Positions 43,688-53,840 of a stretch of DNA of 64,000 bases are shown in pieces. Below the pieces are notes generated by a model, which saw nothing but the letters and a program-made list of their open reading frames with translations, was not told where the DNA came from and did no database searches. The translations under genes and the position numbers were made by a program. Every line of letters starts with the position of its first letter. Position 1 is the stretch's first letter. Origin of the DNA: M1-B18 sp048264125. GTDB taxonomy: Bacteria; Bacillota; Clostridia; Peptostreptococcales; Natronincolaceae. The DNA lies in contig JBLXDM010000012.1 of the NCBI GenBank assembly GCA_048264125.1, positions 62,001 to 126,000 on the forward strand, written 5' to 3'.

Positions 43688-44758
43688 TCATTGATTGATA
43701 TATAGATATGGGTCTATCAGCTGCCCTGAAAACCTCAGCTCAAAATGCAGATGCGGACCTGTGCTTCTGCCGGTATTTCCTACAGCCCCAATTACATCTC
43801 CTTGTCTTAAAGCTGCCCCTACTGTAACATTTATCTGAGACATGTGGCAGTATCTTGACTCCCATTCGTTTCCTTCTTCATCGATGTGCTTTATCCTCAC
43901 ATTATATCCCGCTGTACTTTCATTGGTATAGTTCACCTGGTAAACTACCCCATCTGCTACCGAAATAATTGGTTGACCCATTGCATTGGCTCCCGATATA
44001 TCTGTTCCATAATGAAATTCTCTGTTACTAGTTACAGGATGAATTCTATATCCAAAATGTGAAGTTATTGTTCTAAGTGTTGGTGTTGGCCATGCAAATT
44101 TAACGTCGCCAGCTACAGGAATATTGGCCGGCAGATCAAATACACCACCATACATTTCATAAACAAAATTACCTTCTATCAAGAGATTTACCCACTCTAT
44201 TTGTTCTTCCGAAAATGATACCATTAGATCCTCCAAATCCTTGGATGAGAAACCAATGATATATTCCTCCCCATTATTAATTCTGGTAAAGGTATCTAGG
44301 ATTTCATCAAATTCATAATCTCTGGCATTTGAGAACCAACTGTTAAGCTTGCTTTTCATTTGATTCTTACCCTGCAGGAAGCCCTTCTCAAGCGTAACCC
44401 AGTATGTGTATACCCATACAAGGTTACCACTCTCGTCATAAATATATTCTGTTCTTTCTTCTCTTTTCTCATATTCAATTATAAGAAAGTCGAATACAGT
44501 CTCCGTTGGCTCTGCCTTATCAAGATCATTATCATAACGAACGGTGTCATAAATAAGCATGTCCACCCAATTGACAAAGGCTTTCTGTCCAACTCTCTTA
44601 TATTCCTCAGCAAATATTATTTCCGCTGCCGGCATAATAGCCATCATTTGCCCTCCTGAAAATATCATTACACAGCTCATCAGCATGAACTGCATAAAAA
44701 ATAGAAGGAGGCCCAGCTGGATGAGCTTCTTCTTAAGAAACCTGTTTTCATTCGACAT
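43688..44758 (-). CDS. M23 peptidoglycan hydrolase of the conjugation apparatus
   Basis: An N-terminal membrane anchor (KLIQLGLLLFFMQFMLMSC) is followed by a 190-residue spacer and a C-terminal M23 (LytM) peptidase domain: FGYRIHPVTSNREFHYGTDI (His and Asp ligands), HMSQI and HLHFELR (catalytic and zinc His). It should cut wall cross-links to let the transfer channel through, like TcpG/TcpI or VirB1. Its start follows the TcpH-like gene by 3 bases. Confidence 0.9.
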   Translation of the reverse strand: MSNENRFLKKKLIQLGLLLFFMQFMLMSCVMIFSGGQMMAIMPAAEIIFAEEYKRVGQKAFVNWVDMLIYDTVRYDNDLDKAEPTETVFDFLIIEYEKREERTEYIYDESGNLVWVYTYWVTLEKGFLQGKNQMKSKLNSWFSNARDYEFDEILDTFTRINNGEEYIIGFSSKDLEDLMVSFSEEQIEWVNLLIEGNFVYEMYGGVFDLPANIPVAGDVKFAWPTPTLRTITSHFGYRIHPVTSNREFHYGTDISGANAMGQPIISVADGVVYQVNYTNESTAGYNVRIKHIDEEGNEWESRYCHMSQINVTVGAALRQGDVIGAVGNTGRSTGPHLHFELRFSGQLIDPYLYINQ

Positions 44759-44761
44759 GGC

Positions 44762-46918
44762 CTACACCTCCTTGTTAGCCTTTTTTCTCATATCACTAAG
44801 GGTGGCTTCTCCTCCAGCTGCACGCTGCCTTTTTTCTACCTCTAGTACCTTATCCCTTTGGTTGTTCTTTAAACTGGTGGTCAAGTAGCCGGCAGGGTTA
44901 TTTATTGTTTTGTCCTCCCTTTCTTCTACATCCTTCATTCTTTCCAGCATCATATCTACGTTTTCCTGCCCATATTTCTTAAATAGCCCCTCAAAGAAGG
45001 CCTTATCATACTTTGTATTGTATCGACTATTGAAGGCCTCTGCATGGTCATTGGCCTGCTGCTGCTCTACAATGCTGTAGGCCTCTTTCTTGTCCAGCTC
45101 TTGGCTACCTCCACCAATCTCTAGCCTTATACTCTCTATATTCTTAGGTCTTTCTGTCTCAGGTGCCTCTTGAGTAGTTAACCCTTTGTAGACATCCTCA
45201 GCTGTACTTCCATTGAATTGAGCAATTTGCAATGACTTCACTACGGAGGATATTTCCCTATTGTCAAAGCGTGGTGCCCCTAGCTCTTCCCTGGTTTTAA
45301 CACGTTTTACAAAGGAGCTGTATTCAGGCTCCTTGCCTAGCTTCTCCCCATGCTTCTCGGCCTCCTGAAGCTCATCCTCATACTTTTTATTTAAGAGCTC
45401 TTCGGCCTTTCTTGTTAACGCCTTGAGGCTTTCATTCATATGGCTGAGCTCTGCTTCGTTTGCCAGCTTAACCTCGAAGCCCTCGGTTTTACTTGCAAAT
45501 ATATCTCCGCTAGTAGAATCCCTCCTCCTTCTGCTACCTTTATCATTCCTTATATATGTTCTGGAACCTGATGATGATTCTACTTCATCAAATTCATCCT
45601 GGTACCCTGGTCCCTTTTTCCCAAAGCCTAATCTACCATTCTCCATTCTTAATTTGCCCTCTAGGTTAAAGTCCTTTTTAGAAGGCTTTATATTGCCGCT
45701 CTGTAGGCTTTTCCTTGTGTTTGTAAAGAGATCTACAAAGTCCTTTCTTTTCCATACGATTATCCCCATCATGAGGATCTGCAGTAGAAGCACCACAAAC
45801 CAGCCATAGACTCCAATGAGATTAAACAGAGCTGCATTTACAGCGAAAATAATAGCCAGCACAAAGCTTATTATCACCTTAATTAGCCCATTGGCTATGA
45901 CTTTTACGGCCCAATTATTTATTACGCTTGGACCAATAAAGGGGATCAGTGCTAGAATGAATACAAATATACCTCCCAAGGTGAAGAAAATTGTCAAAAA
46001 CTGATAGCCCAATATAAGTAGTGCTAATAGCCCTATGATTAAGCCCATCGCCAGCATAGGCAGCATATATAATAGCATAAAGGCTAGTCGCCTGACTCCC
46101 CAATCCGATTGAAAATGCTTTCCATCATTTGCTAATTCTTCTATTATGGCATTCCTTTCATCGCTATTCGGGGCCAAGGACAGTACCCTGTGCTGCTCCT
46201 GTTCTGCAACCTCAAGGCTTCCAAACTCTAGCATCTGCCAGGGCTTATGGACAAACATCATCCATATGTCGTTTGAAGCTGCCAATACTGCTGATTCGGG
46301 ACTAGCCCCCTGATTAGTAGCCCTATAGGTCCCAGCCAAAACACTCTTGGACATATCCTTAGAGAAATCATCAACTCCCTTAAGCATAGCTGTAGGATTG
46401 TGAAATAAAGCTAAGGCCAGCACCAGTATTACAACCGTCTGCAAAATGGCTACCCATATCTGTGTTTTTTGATCCGAGATTATTTTGATGCAATAATAAA
46501 ACCCTAGTAAAACGATAGCCAAAGAACTCAGCTCATCAAATAGCACAATTTTCATTTCTGCAAACACCGAGTCAATCATTGTTGAAAACAAGGAATATAG
46601 GTCTATTTCATAGGCATAATACACTATTGTTATTAGTCCTATTGTTAGATACTTCTGTAAACTAAAAAACATATTAGCTATCGGATTCAATATATGCTCT
46701 GGATGCTTGGCCCCTTCAACTAACCCCATATTCTTCATATCAAGATGGTAGTTATCTCGGTACTCCGATATGAAGGGATTGCTATTGTTTTTAAAGAGCT
46801 CATCTATCTGTGGAAATGCACTATCAGCTGGATCATAGCCATATGAGACAGTGAGGGCTGCCAACAATAGAATTATTAATAGAGTAGTCGCCACTACCCT
46901 TTTATGCCGAAATTTCAT
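44762..46918 (-). CDS. tcpH: TcpH/VirB6-like channel membrane protein
   Basis: I start at MKFRHKRVVATTLLI, which overlaps the end of the VirB4-like gene by 17 bases; the longer frame would run deep into that gene. The 718-residue protein has a signal-like N-terminus, eight or so membrane helices up to about residue 415, and a long charged cytoplasmic tail. This matches TcpH, the polytopic core protein of the pCW3-type channel. Its position after the TcpF-like ATPase agrees. Confidence 0.8.
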   Translation of the reverse strand: MKFRHKRVVATTLLIILLLAALTVSYGYDPADSAFPQIDELFKNNSNPFISEYRDNYHLDMKNMGLVEGAKHPEHILNPIANMFFSLQKYLTIGLITIVYYAYEIDLYSLFSTMIDSVFAEMKIVLFDELSSLAIVLLGFYYCIKIISDQKTQIWVAILQTVVILVLALALFHNPTAMLKGVDDFSKDMSKSVLAGTYRATNQGASPESAVLAASNDIWMMFVHKPWQMLEFGSLEVAEQEQHRVLSLAPNSDERNAIIEELANDGKHFQSDWGVRRLAFMLLYMLPMLAMGLIIGLLALLILGYQFLTIFFTLGGIFVFILALIPFIGPSVINNWAVKVIANGLIKVIISFVLAIIFAVNAALFNLIGVYGWFVVLLLQILMMGIIVWKRKDFVDLFTNTRKSLQSGNIKPSKKDFNLEGKLRMENGRLGFGKKGPGYQDEFDEVESSSGSRTYIRNDKGSRRRRDSTSGDIFASKTEGFEVKLANEAELSHMNESLKALTRKAEELLNKKYEDELQEAEKHGEKLGKEPEYSSFVKRVKTREELGAPRFDNREISSVVKSLQIAQFNGSTAEDVYKGLTTQEAPETERPKNIESIRLEIGGGSQELDKKEAYSIVEQQQANDHAEAFNSRYNTKYDKAFFEGLFKKYGQENVDMMLERMKDVEEREDKTINNPAGYLTTSLKNNQRDKVLEVEKRQRAAGGEATLSDMRKKANKEV

Positions 46919-49487
46919 CCCCTTCACCTGCTTTCTTTTTGGTTGGGGTGGTTTTAAAGGCCTCAAACAAGTGCTCAAATACTACATCAAATTTGAGCTT
47001 TCCTACCCTTCCATCTAAGTCCTGAAATAAGCATTCACCATTTCCTAAGCTCTCAACCTCAAGTATGTTCTCATCGGTGACCTCCAGCTTCATAAACTCC
47101 AGGGCCTTTATAGTTTCGCTTCTCTCCTCCATCTTGAAGCAGAATTTAAAGCTTATAGCGTTTTTAATACCGCCTTCACCTAGGTCCTCCACTGAATGAC
47201 CTATAAAGATACAGCCAGCATATAGACTTCGTCCCATTCTGGCCAAGAAATCCATGAGCTTTAGTCCCATTGTGGTGGCCTTTAGACCCCAGGACTCATC
47301 AAAGAGCACCAGCTTAAATAGTTCCTCTCCCGACATTGCAAACTTCTTAGCAAAGGATGCTATAGGAAGCATTAACACCGTGGAAATTACCTCCTCCTGG
47401 TTTAGGTCCTCCTTTGGTGTTCCAGCCTTTGGTAGAGATAGATTCTGTATCTGAATGATATTGACTCTGTTTTTAAAGCTCAAAGCCTCCTCAGTTCCAT
47501 CACCGAACAGTAGGCCCGCCATTCCATTATCTCTTAGAAGCTTGATCCTTCGCCCAAGCTTCCTAGCTGCAGTCGCCAGCTCATCCCCTTCAGGGAAGTC
47601 GTTCAATAGCTCCGCAAGTTTAATCATGCAGCGATTTTCCATTTTCTTAAGCTGATTTGCCGCCTCCAAAACAGCTATATACTCATCATCCTTAGGGTTT
47701 AGTTTAAAGGTTTCTGCCAGAATATTTATGGCCAGCTCCGAAGCCTCCTCAAGATTGTCCTTGTAGACTATATATGGGTCCAGCTTTCCTTTGTCCTCCT
47801 TTGATGGCGACAGGGTTATGATATTTATAAGGCCCTTTAGCTCAGGAAGCTCCTCCAGCCATTTTGTCCTTTCCCCCTTAGGGTCAAATATCAAGGCCTT
47901 TCCCCCATACATGACATTGAGATATGCCAGATAGTTGGCATTGAAGGACTTTCCACCTCCTAGAGTACCAAAGAAAAAGGCCGAAGCCGAGCGATTTAAC
48001 AAGCAGGCCCTGCCCATATCTAGGTATACATTTTTCCCTACCACGCCTGTAGTTCCAATATATGGCCCTACATTGTCCCCCAACTGCCGGGTGGCAGCAA
48101 ACATGGCACCGGCTAGAGTTCTTGGGGGTAAGGGCTGAATATGGTCAGTTACATATCTGCCAGTACCAGGAATAAACTCCAAGAAGAGCTTCAGCTGATC
48201 GGAGTAGGACCTTTCAATCATAAAGTTTTGGTCCTCATAAAGCTCCTTTATGAAGGCTGCTCTATCCTCCAGCTCCTCCTTGTTGTCGGCAGCCACACAA
48301 ATGCTGATTGATGCCCTAGTTATAGGTGCTCTTGTTGCCTTTAGCTCTGCCTCCAGTAGATTGGCATTTTCCCTAGCATCCTGAAGCTCGTCTGGAATAT
48401 CCTCATAGTTTTCAGCCACATGCTCTATCTGCCCTTTTATATCCCGTTTCTGTTTTCCAACTGCTCGTATGCTCTCCTTATGCTCCTTCGTATCAATGTG
48501 TATGCAGACCTCCGTCTGCAGGGGCAGATCCTGAAGCACCAGCAGCCACTCCGATCCGGGGAATATGATCCCATCGGGTATATGGGATACCGAAAGAAAG
48601 GCCTGGTATGAGGTTTTTTCATCATTATGATGTATCTTTAAGATCCTTCCTTCCGAAATATCAATTAAGCCCTCTGCTAGGGTAAGCACCTGAGCTGTAT
48701 CAATCAGGTTGGCATACTCACCATTTTTTATTACCCTTTCAGTATATGGAGTCCAGGGCCGCTGCATGGTCCTCTCAATGGACTCCCAATCTCTGTGAGC
48801 CTTTTCGCGGTTCCTTTTTAGCCAAGCCTTGCCTTGAATGCTGTTGTACCAGTTGTCCTTTACCTTCACTTCCCCAAGGCCCCGCCTAAAGGCCCTTCGA
48901 TTTAACCATTGGGTGGTGGTTTCATCAGTTTTGTATAGCCTGATCCTTTTATTCTGCTTTTTAAAATACTCCGTTGAAAGCTCCCTAAAAAACTCTATTT
49001 CCCTCTCAAGTACAGTCTTATTTTTAGTCCCAAAGGCCTCCTCAAAGGTGTTCAAGGGATTCTGGAACAAGTACTGAATTGCATCCTTTAAGCTTTTTAA
49101 AATACTTTCCTGAAGGGTAAGCTTTGTTCCAACATAGACATTGTAGTCATTACTCATGCCCTTGGATTTTATTTTCTTGTTTATGTGGTCCCTAGTGCCT
49201 ATAGCATGGGCCTTAGTCTTTGGATATAGTGGGTCCTTTTTATCCAGCTCATCAAGCAGCCTATCATAGTGGCTGTTGACATCCTGAGCTATGGGGACTA
49301 TGTGAATCTTTGCCTCCAACCCTATGTTAGCTATGAAAAGAGCCAGAGTATTAAGGGCCTGAATCTTACTCTCCTCCTTCAGAAAGTCGTAGGCTATGCC
49401 CCCCAGCTTGAAATATGCCCAGCATTCGTTCTTTGAGCTATTAAATATTAGATTATCCGCAAAGTATTTTATAGGGTAGTCATACAT
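46902..49487 (-). CDS. tcpF: TcpF/VirB4-family conjugation ATPase
   Basis: The 861-residue protein has the VirB4 layout: a long N-terminal domain and a C-terminal ATPase with Walker A FFGTLGGGKSFNANYLAYL (about 500-518), ALIFDPKGE, Walker B KLVLFDESWGL and a following Arg/Gln motif (AGCIFIGHS). It energises the type IV secretion channel. It follows the TcpE-like gene by 2 bases. Confidence 0.9.
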   Translation of the reverse strand: MYDYPIKYFADNLIFNSSKNECWAYFKLGGIAYDFLKEESKIQALNTLALFIANIGLEAKIHIVPIAQDVNSHYDRLLDELDKKDPLYPKTKAHAIGTRDHINKKIKSKGMSNDYNVYVGTKLTLQESILKSLKDAIQYLFQNPLNTFEEAFGTKNKTVLEREIEFFRELSTEYFKKQNKRIRLYKTDETTTQWLNRRAFRRGLGEVKVKDNWYNSIQGKAWLKRNREKAHRDWESIERTMQRPWTPYTERVIKNGEYANLIDTAQVLTLAEGLIDISEGRILKIHHNDEKTSYQAFLSVSHIPDGIIFPGSEWLLVLQDLPLQTEVCIHIDTKEHKESIRAVGKQKRDIKGQIEHVAENYEDIPDELQDARENANLLEAELKATRAPITRASISICVAADNKEELEDRAAFIKELYEDQNFMIERSYSDQLKLFLEFIPGTGRYVTDHIQPLPPRTLAGAMFAATRQLGDNVGPYIGTTGVVGKNVYLDMGRACLLNRSASAFFFGTLGGGKSFNANYLAYLNVMYGGKALIFDPKGERTKWLEELPELKGLINIITLSPSKEDKGKLDPYIVYKDNLEEASELAINILAETFKLNPKDDEYIAVLEAANQLKKMENRCMIKLAELLNDFPEGDELATAARKLGRRIKLLRDNGMAGLLFGDGTEEALSFKNRVNIIQIQNLSLPKAGTPKEDLNQEEVISTVLMLPIASFAKKFAMSGEELFKLVLFDESWGLKATTMGLKLMDFLARMGRSLYAGCIFIGHSVEDLGEGGIKNAISFKFCFKMEERSETIKALEFMKLEVTDENILEVESLGNGECLFQDLDGRVGKLKFDVVFEHLFEAFKTTPTKKKAGEGDEISA

Positions 49488-49489
49488 CC

Positions 49490-49963
49490 TTATCCAGCCC
49501 TCCTTAGAGCAGGCCTCCCTTTGGCCTGCTTACCTTTTTTGTTTAATGCTTCTTCTGTTTTATTAAGAAAGGCCGTCACCCTAAAGACTGTTACAGTCTT
49601 AAAGGTGATTGCCTTTTTTTGCTCCTCTATCGGCCTAAACTGCTCCAGCTTCTTAGGAGAGAGCTTATATACAATAAAATCTAAAAAGAACTTATGAGGG
49701 TACTTGCCATCAAGCTTCTGCTTGGTTAGAAACTTCATAATGCCGTAGGGTATGGCCCCATGCTTTACAACAAAGTTGACATTTCCCAGGGGTGGAATCA
49801 GTTTTACTAAGATGATTGATATTATAATACTGATTGTGAAATACAGTACCTCTGTTGGCTTAACCGGCAGCAGAAGCTTAATCCCCTCGATGGAGTGGAT
49901 CTCCCTTTCAAACTTCCAAACATTTTTATAGGTTCTTAAGATTACTTCTTTTTTTCCATCCAT
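49490..49963 (-). CDS. tcpE: TcpE-family conjugation protein
   Basis: The 157-residue protein has an N-terminal YKNVWKFEREIHSIEGIKLL, two membrane helices (about 38-55 and 60-78) and a basic C-terminus, as in TcpE/Orf17 of Gram-positive conjugation systems. It is spaced by 2 and 9 bases from its neighbours in the operon. Confidence 0.8.
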   Translation of the reverse strand: MDGKKEVILRTYKNVWKFEREIHSIEGIKLLLPVKPTEVLYFTISIIISIILVKLIPPLGNVNFVVKHGAIPYGIMKFLTKQKLDGKYPHKFFLDFIVYKLSPKKLEQFRPIEEQKKAITFKTVTVFRVTAFLNKTEEALNKKGKQAKGRPALRRAG

Positions 49964-49972
49964 TAGCTTCTC

Positions 49973-50281
49973 CTATCTAAAGACGAAATTCCAAACAGTT
50001 AGTCCAATGTTTTTGAGTCTTTCTGGGTCATCTATAATTACTAATACTACAGCCCCTAGTACAGCCAGTCCACCAACCTGCGCCCAAGCCCTTTTGGCCA
50101 TATATTTCACAACGAAAACTGCTATAACCGTAAGTGCTCCCCACCAAGCGAGATCCTTCCCGAAACTAAAAGCATTTCTTCCCCAGCCTGGGTTTGTAGC
50201 ATAGGCAAATATACCCATCATATTTAGTATCAGCAGTGCAGCTAAAAGAATTAGAGTAGTCCTTTTAAATTTGTTCTTCAT
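49973..50281 (-). CDS. tcpD: TcpD-like small membrane protein
   Basis: The 102-residue product has a cleavable signal (FKRTTLILLAALLILNMMGI...AYA), two helices (GALTVIAVFVVKYMA and VGGLAVLGAVVLVII) and a short hydrophobic end. Position between the TcpC-like and TcpE-like genes and size agree with TcpD. The name rests mainly on synteny. Confidence 0.65.
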   Translation of the reverse strand: MKNKFKRTTLILLAALLILNMMGIFAYATNPGWGRNAFSFGKDLAWWGALTVIAVFVVKYMAKRAWAQVGGLAVLGAVVLVIIDDPERLKNIGLTVWNFVFR

Positions 50282-50294
50282 CCTATATTCCTCC

Positions 50295-51230
50295 TTAATT
50301 TTGAATGTTTACTGTCCTAGTTTTAAAGTCTTTAATATAATACCGATTATTACTTTTTATCATCTCGACATGATAGCCCTGTTTATGACTGAGCTTTGAT
50401 ATATCATCGATTATGGTAAGCTCAACTATAGCAAGGTACTCACCCTCCAGCTCCCTTAAAAATACTCTGACGTTATCTAAGCGACTAAGAGTATACCTGT
50501 TTTCTAGCCCCTGAACCCGTTGATTTTCGTGGATATAATAGCTTATCTCACCAGGGCTTCCGCTAAAATAGGTTTTAAAGAAGCTCTCTAAAACCTCCTT
50601 AATCTCATTCTGGACCACAGCATCTACACCATCACCGGAGTAAAAGCTCCTGTTGGCATCCGCCTTTGGTGGTGCCGGCAGCATCGCTGGATAATCCTCA
50701 ACCATGTATCTGCCCTCCTGCTCTATTACAGGGACTGCAATATATACTTCATCTTCAACCTGTTGAATTTTTCTTTCCCCTTGCTCTTCCACCTCCAGCT
50801 CATAAAGGACCTTCACCGCCACCTTAACATCCAGTTGGTTATTACTAAACCACTCAAGGCCATAGCTTCTGGCTGCCAATGCCTTTGTTTTTCCGTAGCC
50901 GGGGCTCGGAAGCGTTAAGGATGAAGGAGAATATTTATATAGCCTTTCCTCATAGTCACCTCCCCTCTCGTAGGTAAAATACTCCATAGCAAAGCCTTCA
51001 GCAAAGGCAGCCGCCTCCAGCTCCACCCTTTCCCGGTAGCCCTTCCCCTCCACAAATTCATTAATCAATCGTTGGGCCTCTCCTGTCTCACTGCTGACAA
51101 AGAGAGTACCTATTCCCCTTAAAATGAGAAAAATAATAAGAGTCCATAAAATGACTCTTCCGACCTTTTGGAATATTACCGTTTTAACCTTAAAGGTTTT
51201 CTTTGGTCCCTTAATTAATGGTAGCTTCAT
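50295..51230 (-). CDS. tcpC: TcpC-family conjugation protein
   Basis: One membrane helix (about 25-45) precedes two NTF2-like outer domains, typical of TcpC/Orf13. Motifs such as FVEGKGYRERVELEAAAFAE and KALAARSYGLEWF fit the family. Length is 311 residues. TcpC forms part of the channel's outer scaffold. GAGAGGTG precedes the start. Confidence 0.85.
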   Translation of the reverse strand: MKLPLIKGPKKTFKVKTVIFQKVGRVILWTLIIFLILRGIGTLFVSSETGEAQRLINEFVEGKGYRERVELEAAAFAEGFAMEYFTYERGGDYEERLYKYSPSSLTLPSPGYGKTKALAARSYGLEWFSNNQLDVKVAVKVLYELEVEEQGERKIQQVEDEVYIAVPVIEQEGRYMVEDYPAMLPAPPKADANRSFYSGDGVDAVVQNEIKEVLESFFKTYFSGSPGEISYYIHENQRVQGLENRYTLSRLDNVRVFLRELEGEYLAIVELTIIDDISKLSHKQGYHVEMIKSNNRYYIKDFKTRTVNIQN

Positions 51231-51259
51231 ATTTCTTCACCTCTCTTAAATTTATGTAT

Positions 51260-52957
51260 TTAAAAGCCTTCATACTCCTCATAATCCTCCTCGTCCTCCA
51301 GCTCCTCATCTACTTCATCATCGATTACTTCATAATCTTTTTCATCCTCATCATCGTCAAAACCAACATACTTTTCATCAGCAAAGGAGACTATCTTAGC
51401 CGGACCTGTATCATCCCCAAAGGGCAACCAATCATCATGTAAATCCTCCAGCTCTGCAGCTGCTTCCTTCTCATGTTTGTTAGCATCTATCGTTTTAACC
51501 TCTGCTTCTTTATTAACCCTGCTTACCTCATCTTCATCATCAGATTTTTGTGTCAGCATGCCACCTTTTACACTCTCCACATCAGTGAGCATCTTATCGT
51601 CATCAAAGTTATAAGCCTGGAATTCTTGGGTGTCAGCTCCAACCTTGAACAAGAACCTTCCCTTGACCTCCGGAAGCTCCGTTGCTCTACCGTTGCTTAA
51701 TACAATTTCCGATGCAGGTTTATCAGCAAAGCGGCCGCTGATCCTAACCGGGATATTATTCTTAATCTGTCCTGGCAGCACCTTTGCATCAGGTCTTTGC
51801 ATACCAAGCACCAGGTTAATGCCTGTTGCCCTTGAAAGCCTTGCTAAGGTTGATATTTCCTTTTCAATTTCTTCAAATATCTTTTTTTCAGGCTTAGCAA
51901 GACCTGACTTATCCATCATTTCAGCCACCTCGTCGCAAAAAACCACTATACGGCAAAGCTTCTTCCATCCGCTTTTTTCAGCCCTTTTATTATATTGTGC
52001 CAGATTCTTTACGTCCATTGTTCTAAAGAGCTTCAGCCTGGCTTCATTCTCACGGGTAAGATCCTTTAATACCTTTAAAGCCCTCTGACGCTCGGTTATT
52101 ACCTCCCCATACCGTTCATACCTTATACCAAATTCAACCCCGCCCTTAAAGTCGATCATATAGATCTTTGCCACCTTTAGGACAGCCTGTCTAAGGATTA
52201 AACGTAAAATTACCGACTTCCCTGATCCGGTCTCCCCAGCCACCAAAGCATGAGGGGTGCTGTTGAAGTTGAATTTAATCTGCTCCAGCATATTCTCGCC
52301 TATTATGATTTCAAAATCCTTATCGGACAAATAGCTGTCCTTCCAATCAGCATACAGGGGAATTATTTTTGAAGCCGGTACCGTGCGGAGCTTCACAACC
52401 TTTTTGGTGCTTAAGGCATTATCAATCTTTAGGATATTACAATCCAGCATAAGCTCAATATTCTTCTGCTTGGTTCTCCAATCATCCAGGGGGATGTTGC
52501 TATGGAAGGAATAAATGGTTATGTCCCCCTCCTTTTCCTCTCCTAAGAACTTAGGGTATGCTTTCCTTTCCACCATGTCACCGTTATAGTCTCTCTTTTT
52601 GCTCTTGGTATAAAAGCCAATCTCCTCAAACTTCTCGTCAAAGGAGGTAATGAAGCGGCGACGTTCTTCACCTTTGAACCAAAGATATAAAAGTGGCAGC
52701 AGCGGCGCTGCATATACAGCATACTTTAGTGGCAGCAGCTTCTTGTTATCTGTAGGTATAAAGGTCCATAGATATTCGCGCATTAAAAAAAGCCCTATTC
52801 CCAAGGCTGTAAATGCAAACAGTGCTATATAATTTGACTGTTGGGAAGGTATTTCCCTTATTCCATAATACACACTACTAAAAAATCCAAATATACCTTT
52901 GAAGGCATTATATATGACCATGCCTACTATTTCTTCTTCGTTTCTTTTGGATGGCAA
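51260..52957 (-). CDS. tcpA: TcpA, FtsK/SpoIIIE-type coupling ATPase
   Basis: The start is a TTG with GGAGG upstream. Two N-terminal helices are followed by the motor domain: Walker A ALVAGETGSGKSVILRL (about 230-246), IYMIDFKGG, Walker B RIVVFCDEVAEMMD and NLVLGMQRPD. The C-terminal 100 residues are very acidic (DDDEDEKDYEVIDDEVDEE). The protein (565 residues) should bring the relaxase-DNA complex to the channel and pump DNA. It heads the channel operon. Confidence 0.9.
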   Translation of the reverse strand: MPSKRNEEEIVGMVIYNAFKGIFGFFSSVYYGIREIPSQQSNYIALFAFTALGIGLFLMREYLWTFIPTDNKKLLPLKYAVYAAPLLPLLYLWFKGEERRRFITSFDEKFEEIGFYTKSKKRDYNGDMVERKAYPKFLGEEKEGDITIYSFHSNIPLDDWRTKQKNIELMLDCNILKIDNALSTKKVVKLRTVPASKIIPLYADWKDSYLSDKDFEIIIGENMLEQIKFNFNSTPHALVAGETGSGKSVILRLILRQAVLKVAKIYMIDFKGGVEFGIRYERYGEVITERQRALKVLKDLTRENEARLKLFRTMDVKNLAQYNKRAEKSGWKKLCRIVVFCDEVAEMMDKSGLAKPEKKIFEEIEKEISTLARLSRATGINLVLGMQRPDAKVLPGQIKNNIPVRISGRFADKPASEIVLSNGRATELPEVKGRFLFKVGADTQEFQAYNFDDDKMLTDVESVKGGMLTQKSDDEDEVSRVNKEAEVKTIDANKHEKEAAAELEDLHDDWLPFGDDTGPAKIVSFADEKYVGFDDDEDEKDYEVIDDEVDEELEDEEDYEEYEGF

Positions 52958-53000
52958 TTTAAGACCTCCTTTTTCACTTAATTGCTGGTCCTTTAAACCT

Positions 53001-53058
53001 AAACAGCTCTATCTTTTCTATCCTTTCCCTGTTTTTCTACAATCTTCAGCTCCTCCAT
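53001..53058 (-). pseudogene. Remnant of a second tcpM-like gene
   Basis: On the minus strand the frame EELKIVEKQGKDRKDRAV aligns with NELKVVVKQGKGRKDRVVEV of the intact recombinase-like gene at 54384-55190, then meets a stop. It lies directly upstream of tcpA, where tcpM sits in related plasmids. It suggests that the gene was duplicated or that this spot was the original place. Confidence 0.55.
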
Positions 53059-53108
53059 GGTCTCAGGAAGCTTCGGTTCTGCTCATTATTTTGTGATGTG
53101 CAACCAAA

Positions 53109-53150
53109 TAAAATACCGTAGAATCCATTTCTGAATAATACGGTATTTTA
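53109..53150 (-). terminator. Hairpin terminator of the lipoprotein gene
   Basis: AAAATACCGTA and TACGGTATTTT are perfect 11-base complements with a loop of about 19 bases. It lies 20 bases after the stop of the lipoprotein gene. Confidence 0.65.
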
Positions 53151-53170
53151 AATATTAGCTTTTTTATTTC

Positions 53171-53551
53171 CTATAATCTATTAAACTGTAATTCGATTTT
53201 CCCTTCACCTGTATTGTCAATACTGTTAAAAATTAAAGTCCATTCTCCAACTATTTTTTCAAATTCTCTAATCTCATTAATTGATTTTTCTGAAGTAGCT
53301 TTTCCATCCCATCTTAAATCTCCATTCGGGTCTTTAAGCTCAAATTCAACATCACCTTTTGTGAGCTCTAAGTTTATTTCTAATTTCATTCCGTTAAAAT
53401 CATCTTCAACAGTATAACTATAAGTATCAGTCACTTTCTGACCTTCTTTAATAGTATAGTGTGCTGAGCTTTGATTTCTTACAATACATCCTGTCATTCC
53501 AACAATTAAACTTAACACAATAATTAATATTAGAAGCTTTCTTTTCATTTT
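53171..53551 (-). CDS. Lipoprotein
   Basis: I start at MKRKLLILIIVLSLIVGMTG, with GGGGG upstream; a longer frame lacks a site. The lipobox GMTGC has its Cys at residue 21. The mature 105-residue domain is beta-rich (DTYSYTVEDDFNGMKLEINLE, GEWTLIFNSIDNTGEG). It could interact with envelope proteins. It is flanked by inverted repeats (53131-53149 and 53646-53664), so it may have been inserted between tcpM and tcpA. Confidence 0.75.
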   Translation of the reverse strand, partial: KMKRKLLILIIVLSLIVGMTGCIVRNQSSAHYTIKEGQKVTDTYSYTVEDDFNGMKLEINLELTKGDVEFELKDPNGDLRWDGKATSEKSINEIREFEKIVGEWTLIFNSIDNTGEGKIELQFNRL

Positions 53552-53645
53552 GTCTAATCCCCCTATAAGTATTAATTCACTGTTTCCCATCATTGACATT
53601 TATCTAACAAGAAAATTATACCATATTTTTTAGCAGTTTTCTATT

Positions 53646-53664
53646 TTAATACCGTATTATTCAG
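53646..53664. repeat. Inverted copy of the repeat at 53131-53149
   Basis: TTAATACCGTATTATTCAG is the inverse of CTGAATAATACGGTATTTTA with 16 bases perfect. The two copies frame the lipoprotein gene, like ends of a small mobile or inverted unit. Confidence 0.55.
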
Positions 53665-53840
53665 CTCTCAAAGATCGTTGTTCATACTTTAAGCTTCAAA
53701 GTCTTAATTGAAAATATCTCCATTTTACAAGAGTTAACCAATACTTTTAAGAGCTACTTCTCTATTCTGTTTCAGGCTACCTTGCCACTCTTTCTCTGCT
53801 ACCTCAGAAAAGTCTAAATTGCTAAGGTACATGTGCAACA

